From Pyrus communis (lineage: Eukaryota; Streptophyta; Magnoliopsida; Rosales; Rosaceae), in assembly GCF_963583255.1 (NCBI RefSeq), contig NC_084818.1:15936222-16000221 (forward strand): a stretch of DNA of 64,000 nt, given 5' to 3'. The position numbers and the translations under genes were made by a program. The notes below the pieces were generated by a model that made no database searches, had not been told where the DNA came from, and saw nothing but the letters and a program-made list of their open reading frames with translations. This document shows, one piece after another, positions 11,899 to 22,906 of this stretch. Position 1 is the stretch's first letter; every line of letters begins with the position of its first letter.

Positions 11899-13290
11899 AA
11901 TGGGTCTTCAAGATCAAGTACCATTTTGATGGTACAAAGCCCGCCTTGTCGCAAAGGGGTTCACTCAACATGATAGCATCAATTACAAAGAAACGTTCAC
12001 TCTGGTTGCTAAACTAATTACTGTCCGTTGTCTTTTAACTATTATCGTTGTTCAGAATAGGCATTTGCACCAGATGGATGTGCAAAATGCATTTCTTCAT
12101 GGTGCACTACATGAGGAAGTATATATATTACCGCCTCCTGGTTATCATCGACAAGGGGAGACCATGGTTTGTCGACTCCACAAGTCTTTATACAAACTCA
12201 AACAGGCTTCTCGCAACTGGTTCCAACGATTCTCATCTGCCATTCAAGAAATTGGTTTCCAATAGTCACGTGCTGATTGCTCGTTGTTTACTCAGGTTCA
12301 TGAAAATTCTATTACTGTGGTGTTGCTTTATGTTGATGACATGATCATTACAGGGAATGATGATGAAGCAATTAGTAACCTCAAGAAGTTTCTTAGTGGT
12401 TGTTTCCGAATTAAAGATCTCAGACCATTAAAATACTTCCTTGGTGTAGAAGTTGCACGTTCAAAAGCAGGGATTTCCATTTGTCAATGTAAATATACCC
12501 TGGATATATTGGAAAAAGCCGGTTTACTTAGAGTAAAACCTGCCAAGTACCTATGGAACTTGATTTGGTATTGACAACAACAGGAAGTGATGCTCTCAAG
12601 GACCCAACTCGATATTGATGTTTGATTGGGAAATTGATCTATCTTACAATCACAAGGCCAGAGATTACGTATGCAGTGAACACTTTCAGCCAGTTCATGC
12701 GAGAACCCAAGCTTCATCATCTTAAGGCAGCACACCGTCTTCTCCAATACCTAAAGGAAGCACCAGGACAAGATTTATTGTTTTCTTCAGGAAACCAACT
12801 CAATTTGATTGGCTATTGTGATGCGAATTGGGCTAGATGTCTAATCACACACCGATCAATGACAGTCTTTTGCATTTTTCTTGGTAAGTCACTTGTATCA
12901 TGGAAAAGTAAAAAAGCGAGTCACGACCGCAAGATCTTCAGCAAAAGCTTAATATCGCTCCATGGCTGCAACCACTTGTGAGCTTACTTGGCTAAGGTAC
13001 TTATTGAAAGATTTACGTGTACATCCCCCTGAGCCAACGAGATTGTTTTGCGACAAACAAGATGCCTTACATATTGCAGCAAATCCCATGTATCATGAGC
13101 GGACTAAACACATAAAATTGGATTGTCACATAATCCGTTAAAGTATTCGACGGGGAGAAGTCAAGACCACTCATGTGCAAATAGGGAATCAGATAGCTGA
13201 CATATTTATGAAGCCGCTAAGAGCACATGCCTTCCACTCGCATCTTAGCAAGTTGGGTGCCATTGACATCCACACTCCAACTTGATTGGG
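11899..13290 (+). pseudogene. Element B RT (C-terminal part) and RNase H
   Basis: It resumes with KWVFKIKYHFDG and continues with HLHQMDVQNAFLHGALHEEV (12065 onward). The catalytic block VVLLYVDDMIITGND (about 12310-12355) keeps all four YVDD residues. RNase H at 12622-12981 has RPEITYAVNTFSQFM and YCDANWA, and the tail at 13040-13290 has KHIKLDCHIIR and QIADIFMKPL. Several frameshifts (near 12265, 12574 and 12960) break the frame. Confidence 0.88.
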
Positions 13291-13292
13291 AG

Positions 13293-13505
13293 TGTTAAAG
13301 GAAATAAAATAGTTAACTATCTGATATGATTTGGAGTGTTTGTAGGATACATTAATCCATCTTGGAGTGATTGTAGGAGATGATTGTAATAGCATAGAAT
13401 TAGTTCCAGTTTACCTAGAATAGCAATCACAATTCTTATTTAAATTCATACCTCTGTACAGCTTCAGTTATGTAATACAAAATACATTCACATAACAATT
13501 TGATA
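13293..13505 (+). repeat. 3' LTR of element B
   Basis: Begins TGTTAAAGGAAATAAAAT after the tract TTGATTGGGAG and ends AACAATTTGATA. It is the partner of 2781-2992. Confidence 0.85.
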
Positions 13506-15170
13506 AAATGCAACATCAATAATTGAATTTCCAAACCAAGTGGAAGAAAGTGAGGGTAATTATAATGATGATTTTGTCGTTCAACATGGCAATTGTAATA
13601 TTGATGTGTTGTTGCATGGTAAGCATCAAAGTGATGATAATGTAGGGTGCATGGAGGTGACAACTCCAAGTGGCAATGACCGCCGACTAGAGCATGGCAC
13701 TGAAATTGGAGTATTATTTAATGGTGAGAAACATGCAGAAAATCAGGAAGGTCACGTGGAGGAAGCAGCTGCAAAAGGTAGCAACCACTGACTGGACTCA
13801 CCAGTTTTGGCAGTTGGTGATGTTCCACCATTTTGAGGAAATCAAATAGGGTGAGAAAGTCAACATTCTCATCATATTTTATGTATTTGGCAAAGTCTGA
13901 TTTCAATTTATCAAAGTTCGATGATCCTGGACTTTCAAACAAGCCATCTTGAATCCAAAAGCAGACAAATGGATTAAAACATGCACCAAGACAATGGTAC
14001 CTAAAATTTCATCGAGTTGTAAAAAGGAATGTTTTCATAGAGAACCCCTCAGACAATTGTGTTTATTTGAGAGTTAGTGGAAGCACTTTTATCATTCTAG
14101 TTTTTATATGGATGAAATATTTGCTTGCCACAAACAGTCATAGCTTGTTGGATGAAACCAAAGTTTTGTTGCAAAGACACTTCAAGATGAAAGACCTGGG
14201 AAAGATCACTTATGTCCTAGGGATTGAGATCAAAAGAGAGAGAAGAATAGGCTTACTGGGATTGTCACAGAGGGTGTACATTGAAAAGGTAATGGAAAGA
14301 TTTAATGTCTTCATTTGGAAATAAAAAATGCCTATATCAAAAGGGAGATAAAATGAGTAAGCTGCAATGCCCAAATACTGACTTGGAGAGAGATTATGGA
14401 AAACAAGCCATATGCATTTTTGGTTAGTAGTTTGATGTATGCACAAGTGTGCACAAGGCCTGACTTAGCCTTCACCATTTCGGTGCTTGGTAGGTTCCAA
14501 TCCAATGCTGGAGAGACTTACTAGAACACAACACCAAGAGTGCTGAGATATCTTCAGAGAACTAAAGATCATACGTTAGTGTACAGAAGAACATAGGACC
14601 AAAGATCATATGTTAGTCTATAGAAGGACATAAAACATAGTTTTAGAAGGTTATAGTGACTTAGATTTCACGGGTTGTCCAAATGATATGAAATAAACGT
14701 GGGGCTATGTTTTCTTAATGTCATATGGAGCAATTTCTTGGAAGAGAGTAAAACAACAGACTCTGGCTACTTCAACTATGGTTGCAGAATACTTGTCTTA
14801 TTGTGAAACATTGAATCTAGCCATTTGGTTGAAGAATTTCATAACACAACTACAAGTGGTGGACTCAATCTCGAGACTTATATAGATTTATTATGATAAC
14901 AATGCCGCTATATTTTTCACTTAGAATGATAAAAGGTCAAATGCAACAAGGAACTTTGATATCAAGTATCCCATTACTCAAGAAAAAGTGGTAGCTAGTT
15001 TGGTCAAGATTGATTACTTGGAGACGAATTCAATGATTGATGATCCATTGAATAAGGTTGTTCCCATGGCAGTTTTCAAGAAGCATGTCACGAGCATGGG
15101 GGTATTGGGTGATTGTGATGCAACAAACTCATGCAAGAAACCAGTGGGAGCAAATTGATGTAGGAAATTA
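13506..15170 (+). pseudogene. Element A RT, RNase H and pol C-terminus (right half)
   Basis: 13506-14050 is an RT-upstream linker that I can only partly read. At 14067-14324 the frame gives the RT piece in which the YVDD position has decayed (VFIWMKYLLATN), followed by HFKMKDLGKITYVLGIEIKRE. RNase H is recognisable around 14755-14960 (STMVAEYLSYCE, YYDNNAAIFFT) and the tail DDPLNKVVPMAVFKKHV at about 15040-15090, ending near 15158. It is the continuation of the left half, displaced by the B insertion. Confidence 0.85.
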
Positions 15171-15731
15171 GTGGGAGCTGCATATCAGATTTATTTTAAA
15201 TGTTAGTTTTCTTTAGTTGCAATTCATGTTTTGGAAGTTGTATTTAAGTATTAGCAATAAAGGCTTCTTAGCTAATAAAGAAAATGATGTAAGGTTGTTA
15301 AAGCTCCCAAAAAGTATACAACATATAGATATGATAATGCATGAATGTTTTTATGCATGATGATTAATGATCTTGAAATATTATGAAGGAAAAACAACCT
15401 AAGGGCTTCGTTCAGAAGCATTGGGATTGTTTTCAATCCTTAAGGGGACCAGATGTTTGACATATTACAAATACATATCCAACCATGTCTTACATTGTTT
15501 TTATATCTTGTTGGAGTCTCATGCGTTGGTTAGTTTCATTGTAAGTAATTATGGGGACGATACTCTTTGAAAGGTTAAGTGTGTTGCCCGATAATTCTCA
15601 TGAATACTTGTTAATGACAGAGACTGGTAAATCGAGGAAATGTCAAATACTAATCTCATGGCCAATTCAAATTCATTCCATATTAAATATAAACTATACA
15701 AGTTGACAAAGTATTTGCTCTAGTGGGAGAA

Positions 15732-15747
15732 TGTAAGTTCTATATGG
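15732..15747 (+). repeat. Stub of element A 3' LTR
   Basis: TGTAAGTTCTATATGG after the purine tract AGTGGGAGAA repeats the first bases of the LTR at 310. The similarity then stops, so the 3' LTR is truncated or rearranged. Shuffled short duplicates (ACAAGTTGACAAAGTATTT twice, GAAATTTTTGTAA twice) lie at 15695-15860. Confidence 0.7.
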
Positions 15748-16585
15748 AAATTTTTGTAAGTTGAAAGTGTACAAGTTGACAAAGTATTTCCATGTACTTA
15801 TATTTTTCTCATCACTTTGCTACTTTCCACTACTATATTGAAATTTTTGTAACATTGAAAGTGTGATACATCAGTATTTGAAATCATCCTTAATATCATA
15901 TTGCGTATAACCATACTATAATAAGGTTTTCTTAGTTGTTTTCGGTTGGCCCCATTAGAAGAAATTTCTGGCTCCGTTTCTAGGCACGGACAACGGCGAG
16001 TGTGATGCTTACTAGCCAAACTGCGGGGGCGAGTACAACGGTGATGAGGAGAAAGCTTTCAAAGAGTTTGGAGAAAAGAAGAAAAGTTTCTGGTTTTTCT
16101 AGAAACTTGAAGCTTGAATTCAAAATGGCAGAGCTTCTAGGAGTTTTAAGAGTGTAAGGGAGGAATGAGAAAGCTTTGGGCTTTTTATAGACAAAAAGGG
16201 GGAAAACCTAGAGTTTAATTTTTCAAAAAATCAAGAGAATATCGGGAAGAAATCCCCTAATCATCATGATTTTAGATTTTTTTGGTGATTACTTCACCCC
16301 TAGTTCGCATGATGATGACGTGTTCCAATTTCCAAGGCACGCCCATCAATGATGGACGTCTTGACGATTTACGTGCTTAAAGCCGATGGCGCGTGGAACA
16401 ACGAAAGACAGATACATGCCACAAGAATTCAACACGTGGCTATTTTGTGGCAATCGAGGGTAGTGACATAGATACAGGAATCAAGTGCATTAAATACTGG
16501 TGAAGTTGGTGGTTGAGTAGTTTTCACTTCTTCAAAACCTTCTGGTTAGGTGTCTTTGGCCGAAGGTTTCAAAGACGAGGGGCAA
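15748..16585. other. Scrambled junction and 3' internal part of another retroelement
   Basis: 15748-16019 shows short duplications and no coding capacity. 16020-16585 is non-coding and ends with the purine tract GACGAGGGGCAA right before a TG-initiated LTR, as expected for the 3' untranslated region of an LTR element on the plus strand. No pol domain is visible. Confidence 0.45.
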
Positions 16586-17831
16586 TGTATGGACCCAAAA
16601 TATTAGGTTTAGGCCAAAGATAGTCGTACGCTCAACTTAGAGTAGAGATCTTCGACCCATGTTTCTAAACTTGGAATAAGTCAAGCCCAAGGTAGGATGG
16701 CTAAATCTTAATAGGTGAAAGACTCTGGGGAAGTCATGTTGAAATGATTCAGTTGAGTCCGAGTATGAGTGAAATTGTTTTAAGGATCAGGATGAATGTT
16801 GATATGATTCGTAATATTCCAAGAATCAAGGTTCATGGCTGATCAAGTTTAGGAGTGAATTGAATACGAAAAATGGACTGGATTCAAAGTCCTAGTTACA
16901 GTGGGAGTGGCCGAGCTCTACACGGAGATCAAGTTTATCTGATAAGAGTTTGGGTCTAGGAATGTCGAGGAGGTATAGTCTAGGTAGGACTTTACTTCGG
17001 CATAAAGTGATCAGCACAAAAATCACCCCTATAAATAGAAGTGGTTTTGCAACATTCAAGGGACCTTTAACTTCACACACAAAACTGACCGACGCAAATT
17101 CTCGCTCTACACGAAACCCTCTAAAACCTTTGAGAAAATACGAACCTTCCTAACTTCGTCAACATGCCTTTAGTTTGGAGTAACAGCATTGTGTTGGCAA
17201 CTAGCGACATCTTCAATTTGGATTAACAGCACTAGAGCCACACAATCAGGCGATCGAGGAGCACCTTCAGTTTGAAATAACGGCACTGCTTCGAGCTTGT
17301 TCGACTATCTATCCAAGTCTCTGTCAACAAGGAGTCTTTGAGTCCTTGTTTGAAAAGGTGTTACCAGGTTACCTAGTGTTCAACACATTGAAAGTCGAGC
17401 CCTTTTTATGATTTGATATTCTCAAGTACACTTCATAGTTCGCATTCCAACGGTTGAACCACATTCAAAGTCAAGACACTTATATCTTTTGAGTATTTAT
17501 GTCCTTATAGTTTAATTCCAACTTGGTGCACTTATATTTTCATGAATATAAAGCAGTCAAACCCAATGTAGATGATCCTGAACTTTGCAATTAACAGCCT
17601 TGTCTTTAGGCTCTAAAACCGAGAGGCCAAGACGAGTTCCTTCCTTAGCCAAAATTGCTCAAATACATAAGTGGGCAACACATTTAACACCACCACCACA
17701 TTCATTCTACTCATCGACCGAGCTCAGTCGTCGAGTTGTCAAGTCCGTATTTCACCAAATGACGTATTTAGCTCATTAGCTTTCAGTCTGCGCGCACCGT
17801 AGGCTTAGTAATTTTAGGATCAACGGTAACA
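16586..17831 (+). repeat. Large LTR (about 1.25 kb), probably Ty3/gypsy
   Basis: It starts TGTATGGACCC after a purine tract and can be ended at ACGGTAACA, giving TG...CA termini. A TATA box (TATAAATA at 17030-17037) lies about 70% along, followed by a CT-rich leader-like stretch, as in an LTR promoter. No matching second LTR or target duplication is seen in the window, so it is probably the 3' LTR of a truncated element. The right boundary is a guess. Confidence 0.5.
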
Positions 17832-18487
17832 TACTACTAACGTAGAGGTTAGAGTTTAAGAGTAAAACACCGTTGAGACATAGAATGAGCTGCTAGTGTT
17901 TCTTCATTAGTAGAAAATGATTTCCATGTTTTCTCCTCCACTCATTCCATGATTTATCCTTTGATTCTCCTTTAATTTATTCAATTCAAATGCCAAAATA
18001 AAAAGGGGTACATTGAATAGGGACAAAATAAGAGCGAAGATCATTTCTCTACCGAAAACAGTGATCCCCTAATAACGAAGAAACAGAAAACAAACTCGTC
18101 TCCATAACCCATACAACATGGTCCGCATTCGGCTAAACTCGTCTCCATAACCAATAACAAAAAAGAAGTCAGTGCAAGTTGTTGGCATTGATCTAGACGT
18201 AGACAGGTTAAATATAATCCACAGAATAGAACTCGCATGCACAAGTAACTTTAGTAGATCTGTTGATTCACCGAACCATCTGTTGGTTGCTTCCATGTTT
18301 ACATGGCACCCGTCAGTCAGAGGTTGCAAACTCACATTCTCCCTCCATCTCTTTCAACAACATAACATTCAGAAATTTATTAGAGAGCATTACCCAACCA
18401 ACCCCCTTAAGGGCTACATTGTTCACAACCACAGACTCACTTCTCATTCATTCATTCTTTTAGATCACATCCCCACTCTCTTATATC
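17832..18487. other. Upstream region of the NPH3 gene
   Basis: No coding signal. CT-rich sequence at about 18330-18480 is consistent with a 5'UTR. A direct duplication (AAACTCGTCTCCATAACC at 18090 and 18134) is the only structure noticed. Confidence 0.4.
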
Positions 18488-18541
18488 ATGTTATTCCATC
18501 CAAGTCTCTCATCTTTCACTCCCTACACATCCGGCCAAAAG

Positions 18542-21500
18542 ATGAACAAGTCCCTGAATCCACCGCAAATTCCAGAGGCCGACTACGAGGGCACTGAGCG
18601 CATCCTAGTTCCTCCAAAACACATCACTTTAGCTGGTGCCTTCGAAAAGAAACAACACTCCTGGTATAAACAGATAAAGTCTGGCCTAAACTACTCAATT
18701 AGTTCGCCTCCATTCCCTCTTCGACTGTTTATCTTCCCTCTCACTCTTTCCTTTCCTTTGGTGGATTCATGCAGGTTTATCGATTCTCATGTACCAACGG
18801 ACCTAACCATTCAAGTTGAAGGCGTCGCCTTTAACGTTCACAAGGTAACTACAGAGCAATACAAACATGCATGGTTCAAGATATAACTTGATACCTAACA
18901 CACATCTACAGAGTAGTCAATAATTTCATGGTCCATGCTCTTTATTTTTGCAGTGTCCCTTGCTGTCAAAATGTGGCTACATAGGTCGACTGGAATTTCA
19001 TCCTTCACATTCAAACTTCGGTTATGAACTCGAGCTTGAAAACTTCCCCGGCGGATCAGAAACCTTTGAACTCATTTTAAAATTCTGTTACGGTCTTCCA
19101 GTGGGCTTAAACCCTAACAATATAGCTCCGCTGAGATGCGCCTCGGAATTTCTTGAAATGACTGAAGAAATTCAAGATGGAAATCTCATTTCTAAGACCG
19201 AATCTTTTCTCACGCTTGTGGTCCTTTCTTCATGGAAAGACACCGTTTCTGTGCTCAAATCTTGTGAAACTCTATCTCCATGGGCTGAAAATCTTCAAAT
19301 TGTCAGACGCTGCTGCGACACAATCGCTTGGAAGGCTTCCAGAGAGAAGGTAATTCGGGATGCAGATGGTCAAGAAGGCTGGTGGCTTAACGAAGTGGCT
19401 ACCTTTCGAATAGATCATTTCATGAGGACTATAACAGCAATAAAGGCAAGGAGTACCAGACCAGAGTTTGTAGGTAAATGTATTATGCACTATGCAGAAA
19501 GATGGTTGACAGGCATGGATGTGGAGTTTGAAGGACTAAGAGGATACGGGCTTGGAAAGAATGAGCTGCGGTTCAGTATATTGAATAGGAGCAAGGAAGA
19601 CGGGGGTTACGAATACAGCAAGGAGCAAAAAGCAATTATTGAAAGCCTAGTAAGCATCCTACCTCCTCAAAACGAGGCTCTTCCATGTAAGTTCTTATTG
19701 CGGATGTTAAGGTTGGCCATGCTGTACTCTGCATCGCCAGCGTTGATTTCAGAGCTTGAAAAAAGAGCAGGGATGATGTTGAAAGATGCCAATGTGAACG
19801 ATCTGCTGATTCCTAGTTACTATGATGCAGATCAAGGGAAACTGGCTAAGTGAGTATTCTACATTCTTTATTTATTACGAATTGGAGAGATACTTACAGT
19901 ATAATCTTTCCGGCGTAACCAACCTTCATGTTCTTGTTAATTATAGTACAGTTCACCTGAAGAATGCATGATGCACGACATTGAAGTTGTGCAACGGATT
20001 GTGGAATATTTCTTGATGCATGAGCAGCAAGAACAGCAACAGAAGACTGCTAAAATCGCTGTTAGTAAGCTGTTAGACAACTACCTAGCAGAGATTGCAG
20101 GAGACCCAAACCTCTCCATAACAAAGTTTCATGTATTGGCAGAATTACTGCCAGAAAATGCTCGAACATGTGATGATGGCCTTTACAGAGCCATTGATAC
20201 CTATCTAAAGGTTGCCTTCTCACCTGTTTCCCTAGTTTTTCCTTTTTCATAACCTAAAACCTAACCCTTTTTCTTTCAGACTCATCCTACGCTGCCTGAG
20301 CATGACCGGAGAAGGCTATGCAGAATAATGAACTGTGATAAACTATCGCTTGATGCATGCATGCACGCTGCACTAAATGATCGACTGCCTATGAGAACCA
20401 TTGTCCAGGTAACATTTTTCAAGTTCGAGTTATGAGAATACTGAATTGGCCCATGCTGAAACTTAGTTTTAAAATGTTAAGATATCACTTATATCCTTAA
20501 GGAATCTAGACCTTTTACCATGACAGATTTACATGCTTGCATTCCAATTAAAACCAACATATATATATATATATATATATAATTTTATCATGTAATAACA
20601 GGAAACGAAATGCAACCCAATAACCTCCACCAACCACAGACTAAGGTATTTATGGTTTTATAAGCAGCACGATAATGAAACTAACTAGAGACTGCATGAC
20701 AAGAAGATACCCAAAAAAAAAAAAAAAAATTAACCTGTGACTTAAATAAGCGCCCCAATTTATTTTGCTTCGCACTATTTTTATGCACATTGAATTCAAA
20801 GTACAAACATACAGGCATCCGGCTAAGTGATGAAAACATGAGATGGAATTCCAGCAGTCTCAGGAATATATAATTTAGCAATTGGAAGGAAAAAACTTCG
20901 ATCTCACACAAAACATGCTAGAACCTCAGTATTGTATAACAAAGTAACTGAACAAATTTCAAATTCAAATTCAAATTTAAGAGTTCTCTAGTGAAAGTTG
21001 AATTACACAGCATGATAAAAGAAAAATATTGCAGCAAAAACGATCCAAATATAAAACCAATCTGAATATCAAAATAAGAACCCTAAATGGACACTTATAT
21101 CTTGTATGGACTAAATTGACTGATGTATGTCAAATTAAAATCACTCAATTGAAATGTACGAAAAAATTACATTAACTGAATAGAAATCCTAAAACCCTCA
21201 AATAAACAGAAAATTTTCAGAAACCATAATTCTAAAAAATGGGTTTTACAAAGGCATTCCTATAAAAAAGGAAAGATTAGAATCTAATACCCTTATATAA
21301 TCTAGGTGTAAAATCCTCACAAAGGCGTAGACAACTATCTGAGAATTCGATGACCATTGCATTTATGACACATGGAGACACCTCTAACTGTAGAAAGCAA
21401 TTATGAAACACGTGCAGGTGCTGTTCTCAGAGCAAGTAAAGATGAGGACAGTGATGCAAGAGAAGGAATCACCAAGCGGCGATAGCTCTGAACAGCACGG

Positions 21501-21786
21501 GAACTACTCATCAACAGATGCAGAGATTAAAAATCTTAAAGCAGAACTTGAGAATGTAAAGATGAAGATGGCAGAGCTGCAGAGTGACTACTCCGAACTG
21601 CAACACGAGTATGAAAGGATAATAAGCAACAAGCAAAAGAATGTATCGGGTTGGAGTTTGGGATGGAGAAAAATCAAGAACTCTTTCCATACAAAAGTTG
21701 AGGAAAATGAAACTGGAGACAACCAACAAAGAACCAACCCAGCTAGGCGCAGAACCACCTCCATACGAAGGTCGTCAATTACCTAA
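18542..21786 (+). CDS. NPH3-family BTB/POZ protein (six exons)
   Basis: Substrate adaptor of CUL3 ubiquitin ligases, family of NPH3/RPT2 that works with phototropins at the plasma membrane. Exons: 18542-18663, 18775-18844, 18954-19849, 19952-20210, 20280-20408, 21418-21786; all junctions are GT-AG, total 1845 nt, 614 residues, normal for the family. The BTB domain is in exons 1-3 (SHVPTDLTIQVEGVAFNVHK joined to CPLLSKCGYIGRL). The NPH3 domain covers exons 3-5 with DGLYRAIDTYLK THP and LCRIMNCDKLS. A C-terminal coiled coil (AEIKNLKAELENVKMKMAEL) and a basic Arg/Ser tail are in exon 6. An in-frame upstream ATG at 18488 would add 18 residues; 18542 has the better context (A at -3). The exact subfamily is not assigned. 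Intron 1 is 111 nt, in frame and free of stops. Confidence 0.93.
20560..20582. repeat. (AT)n microsatellite in NPH3 intron 5
   Basis: About eleven uninterrupted AT units within the 1009-nt intron 5. A poly-A run follows at about 20714-20730. Confidence 0.95.
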
Positions 21787-22387
21787 ATTGCATCAGCCCA
21801 TGAGGCAGAGACATCCCGCAACATATGAGAGTTACGCCTTTCAAGAGCATCATCCATATCAACTGGTTTGTTCACAAACACTTGGAATGGTTGATAGTTT
21901 GTAATTGCACATCTATACGTAATGTATCCATTATACATTAAAAGAAATAAAGAGTAAACTGTGTTTGAAGCTTTGCTATTATTCCTTTGCTACCACTAGA
22001 AGCCTGCAAATTTTCAGAATTGGAACGCACGGGATGATGAAACATATTTATGGATGGGTATAAATAATCTTGCGGAGGGGGGAGTCGTCATGTTTTGACA
22101 CCGATTATCAACGAAACAAAAGACATTTCTTTCATATCATATGTCATAATAAGCCTATTAAAGTTCCGTCCTCGACAATTTCGAACTTTATAAGCAGCTA
22201 CTGGGTCAAGTAAAGCACATAACCGCACAATGCATCATCAGGCAAGATTAAGCATAAACATTACACCCATATGCTCTACTAATCGAAAGCATAACAGCCA
22301 CCACACGGCCATATAATTTATCAAACCCTCAAATATCATAAAATTCAAAGTCTCCAAATAAAAACCTTAAAATCTCGTCAAACCTGC
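21787..22387. other. NPH3 3' flank and uL23m 3' flank (convergent)
   Basis: Contains AATAAA-like signals near 21945 for the plus-strand gene. The minus-strand gene ends at 22388, so the two genes converge here. I see no other feature. Confidence 0.5.
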
Positions 22388-22906
22388 CTAGCGGAACCTC
22401 ATGCTGCTCCAGGGGAACTTGGCCGGGCCGTCGCCGAAAACAGCCGAACCCTTATCGGTGTTCTTAACCCTGTGAGTGCTTGGCGGCTGCTGCTGCCGCT
22501 CCTTGTTCCCGTAAAGCCAATGCTTCTCGGTCTCGCCCTCTTCGACGACGGCGGACTTGGTCTGGTTGGCTGTCTGCTGCTTGCGGTCCTGCTGGACGAT
22601 TCCGATGGGGTAGAGGTCCTGGGAGAGGGAGAGGGGAGCCTTGAGGGTGACGTAGGCCTTCTTGTAGTCGGGTTTTGCGATGAGAAGACCGCCACGCTTC
22701 TTCTTCTTGCCCTCCATGTTGAGGGTGCGGACCTTGTCGACCTGGAATCCGTAGAGGGACTCCATGACGCGCTTGATTTCGATCTTGGAGGCCGATGGGA
22801 TGGTTTTGAGAGCGATTTCTGTGATGTTGGTGAAGTTGTTGGGCATCAGAAGCTTGATGGGTAGGTTTGCGAAGTGGACTACCCTCCTTCCCAATCTGCT
22901 TCCCAT
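22388..22906 (-). CDS. Mitochondrial large-subunit ribosomal protein uL23m
   Basis: 172 residues, no intron. Component of the mitochondrial 50S-type subunit near the peptide exit tunnel, encoded in the nucleus. It matches the plant uL23m family from the first residue (MGSRLGRRVVHFANLPIKLL), with the L23 core TEIALKTIPSASKIEIKRVMESLYG and VDKVRTLNMEGKKKKRGG in the first 95 residues and a plant-specific hydrophilic tail ending PAKFPWSSMRFR. The frame stays open upstream to 23071, but the family start and the MGSRLG match select 22906. The N-terminus looks basic and amphipathic, which suits import without a long cleaved presequence (inference). Codon use is strongly GC-rich compared with its surroundings. 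Confidence 0.92.
   Translation of the reverse strand: MGSRLGRRVVHFANLPIKLLMPNNFTNITEIALKTIPSASKIEIKRVMESLYGFQVDKVRTLNMEGKKKKRGGLLIAKPDYKKAYVTLKAPLSLSQDLYPIGIVQQDRKQQTANQTKSAVVEEGETEKHWLYGNKERQQQPPSTHRVKNTDKGSAVFGDGPAKFPWSSMRFR

Larger units (their letters stand above)
2781..13505 (+). mobile_element. Element B: Ty1/copia retrotransposon inserted in A, itself split by C
   Basis: B has two ~212-bp LTRs (2781-2992 and 13293-13505), a primer site at 2993 and a polypurine-like tract TTGATTGGGAG before the 3' LTR. Flanking 5-mers are GAATG on the left (2776-2780) and AAATG on the right (13506-13510), a target duplication with one mismatch. The coding order is gag, protease, integrase, RT, RNase H. 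The gag zinc knuckle and the short LTRs suggest a Retrofit/Ale-like lineage. Element C sits inside the RT region. Several stops in gag and integrase make it non-autonomous today. Confidence 0.88.
310..15747 (+). mobile_element. Element A: outer, degenerate Ty1/copia retrotransposon, split by element B
   Basis: The left part runs from 310 to 2780 and the right part from 13506 to 15747; together they hold the copia order gag, protease, integrase, RT, RNase H. The 5' LTR (310-766) is followed by a tRNA-Met primer site. The right part ends with the purine tract AGTGGGAGAA and the first ~16 bases of a 3' LTR matching the 5' LTR start. The leader at 780-1200 is closely similar to the reverse-strand leader of element C, so A and C belong to one family, probably Tork lineage. 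A has many stops and frameshifts and is the oldest of the three by position in the nest. Confidence 0.85.

Noticed and set aside
22472..22864. 130-codon plus-strand ORF, Leu/Gly/Asp rich
   Set aside because: Antisense shadow of the uL23m gene; the minus-strand frame matches a known family.
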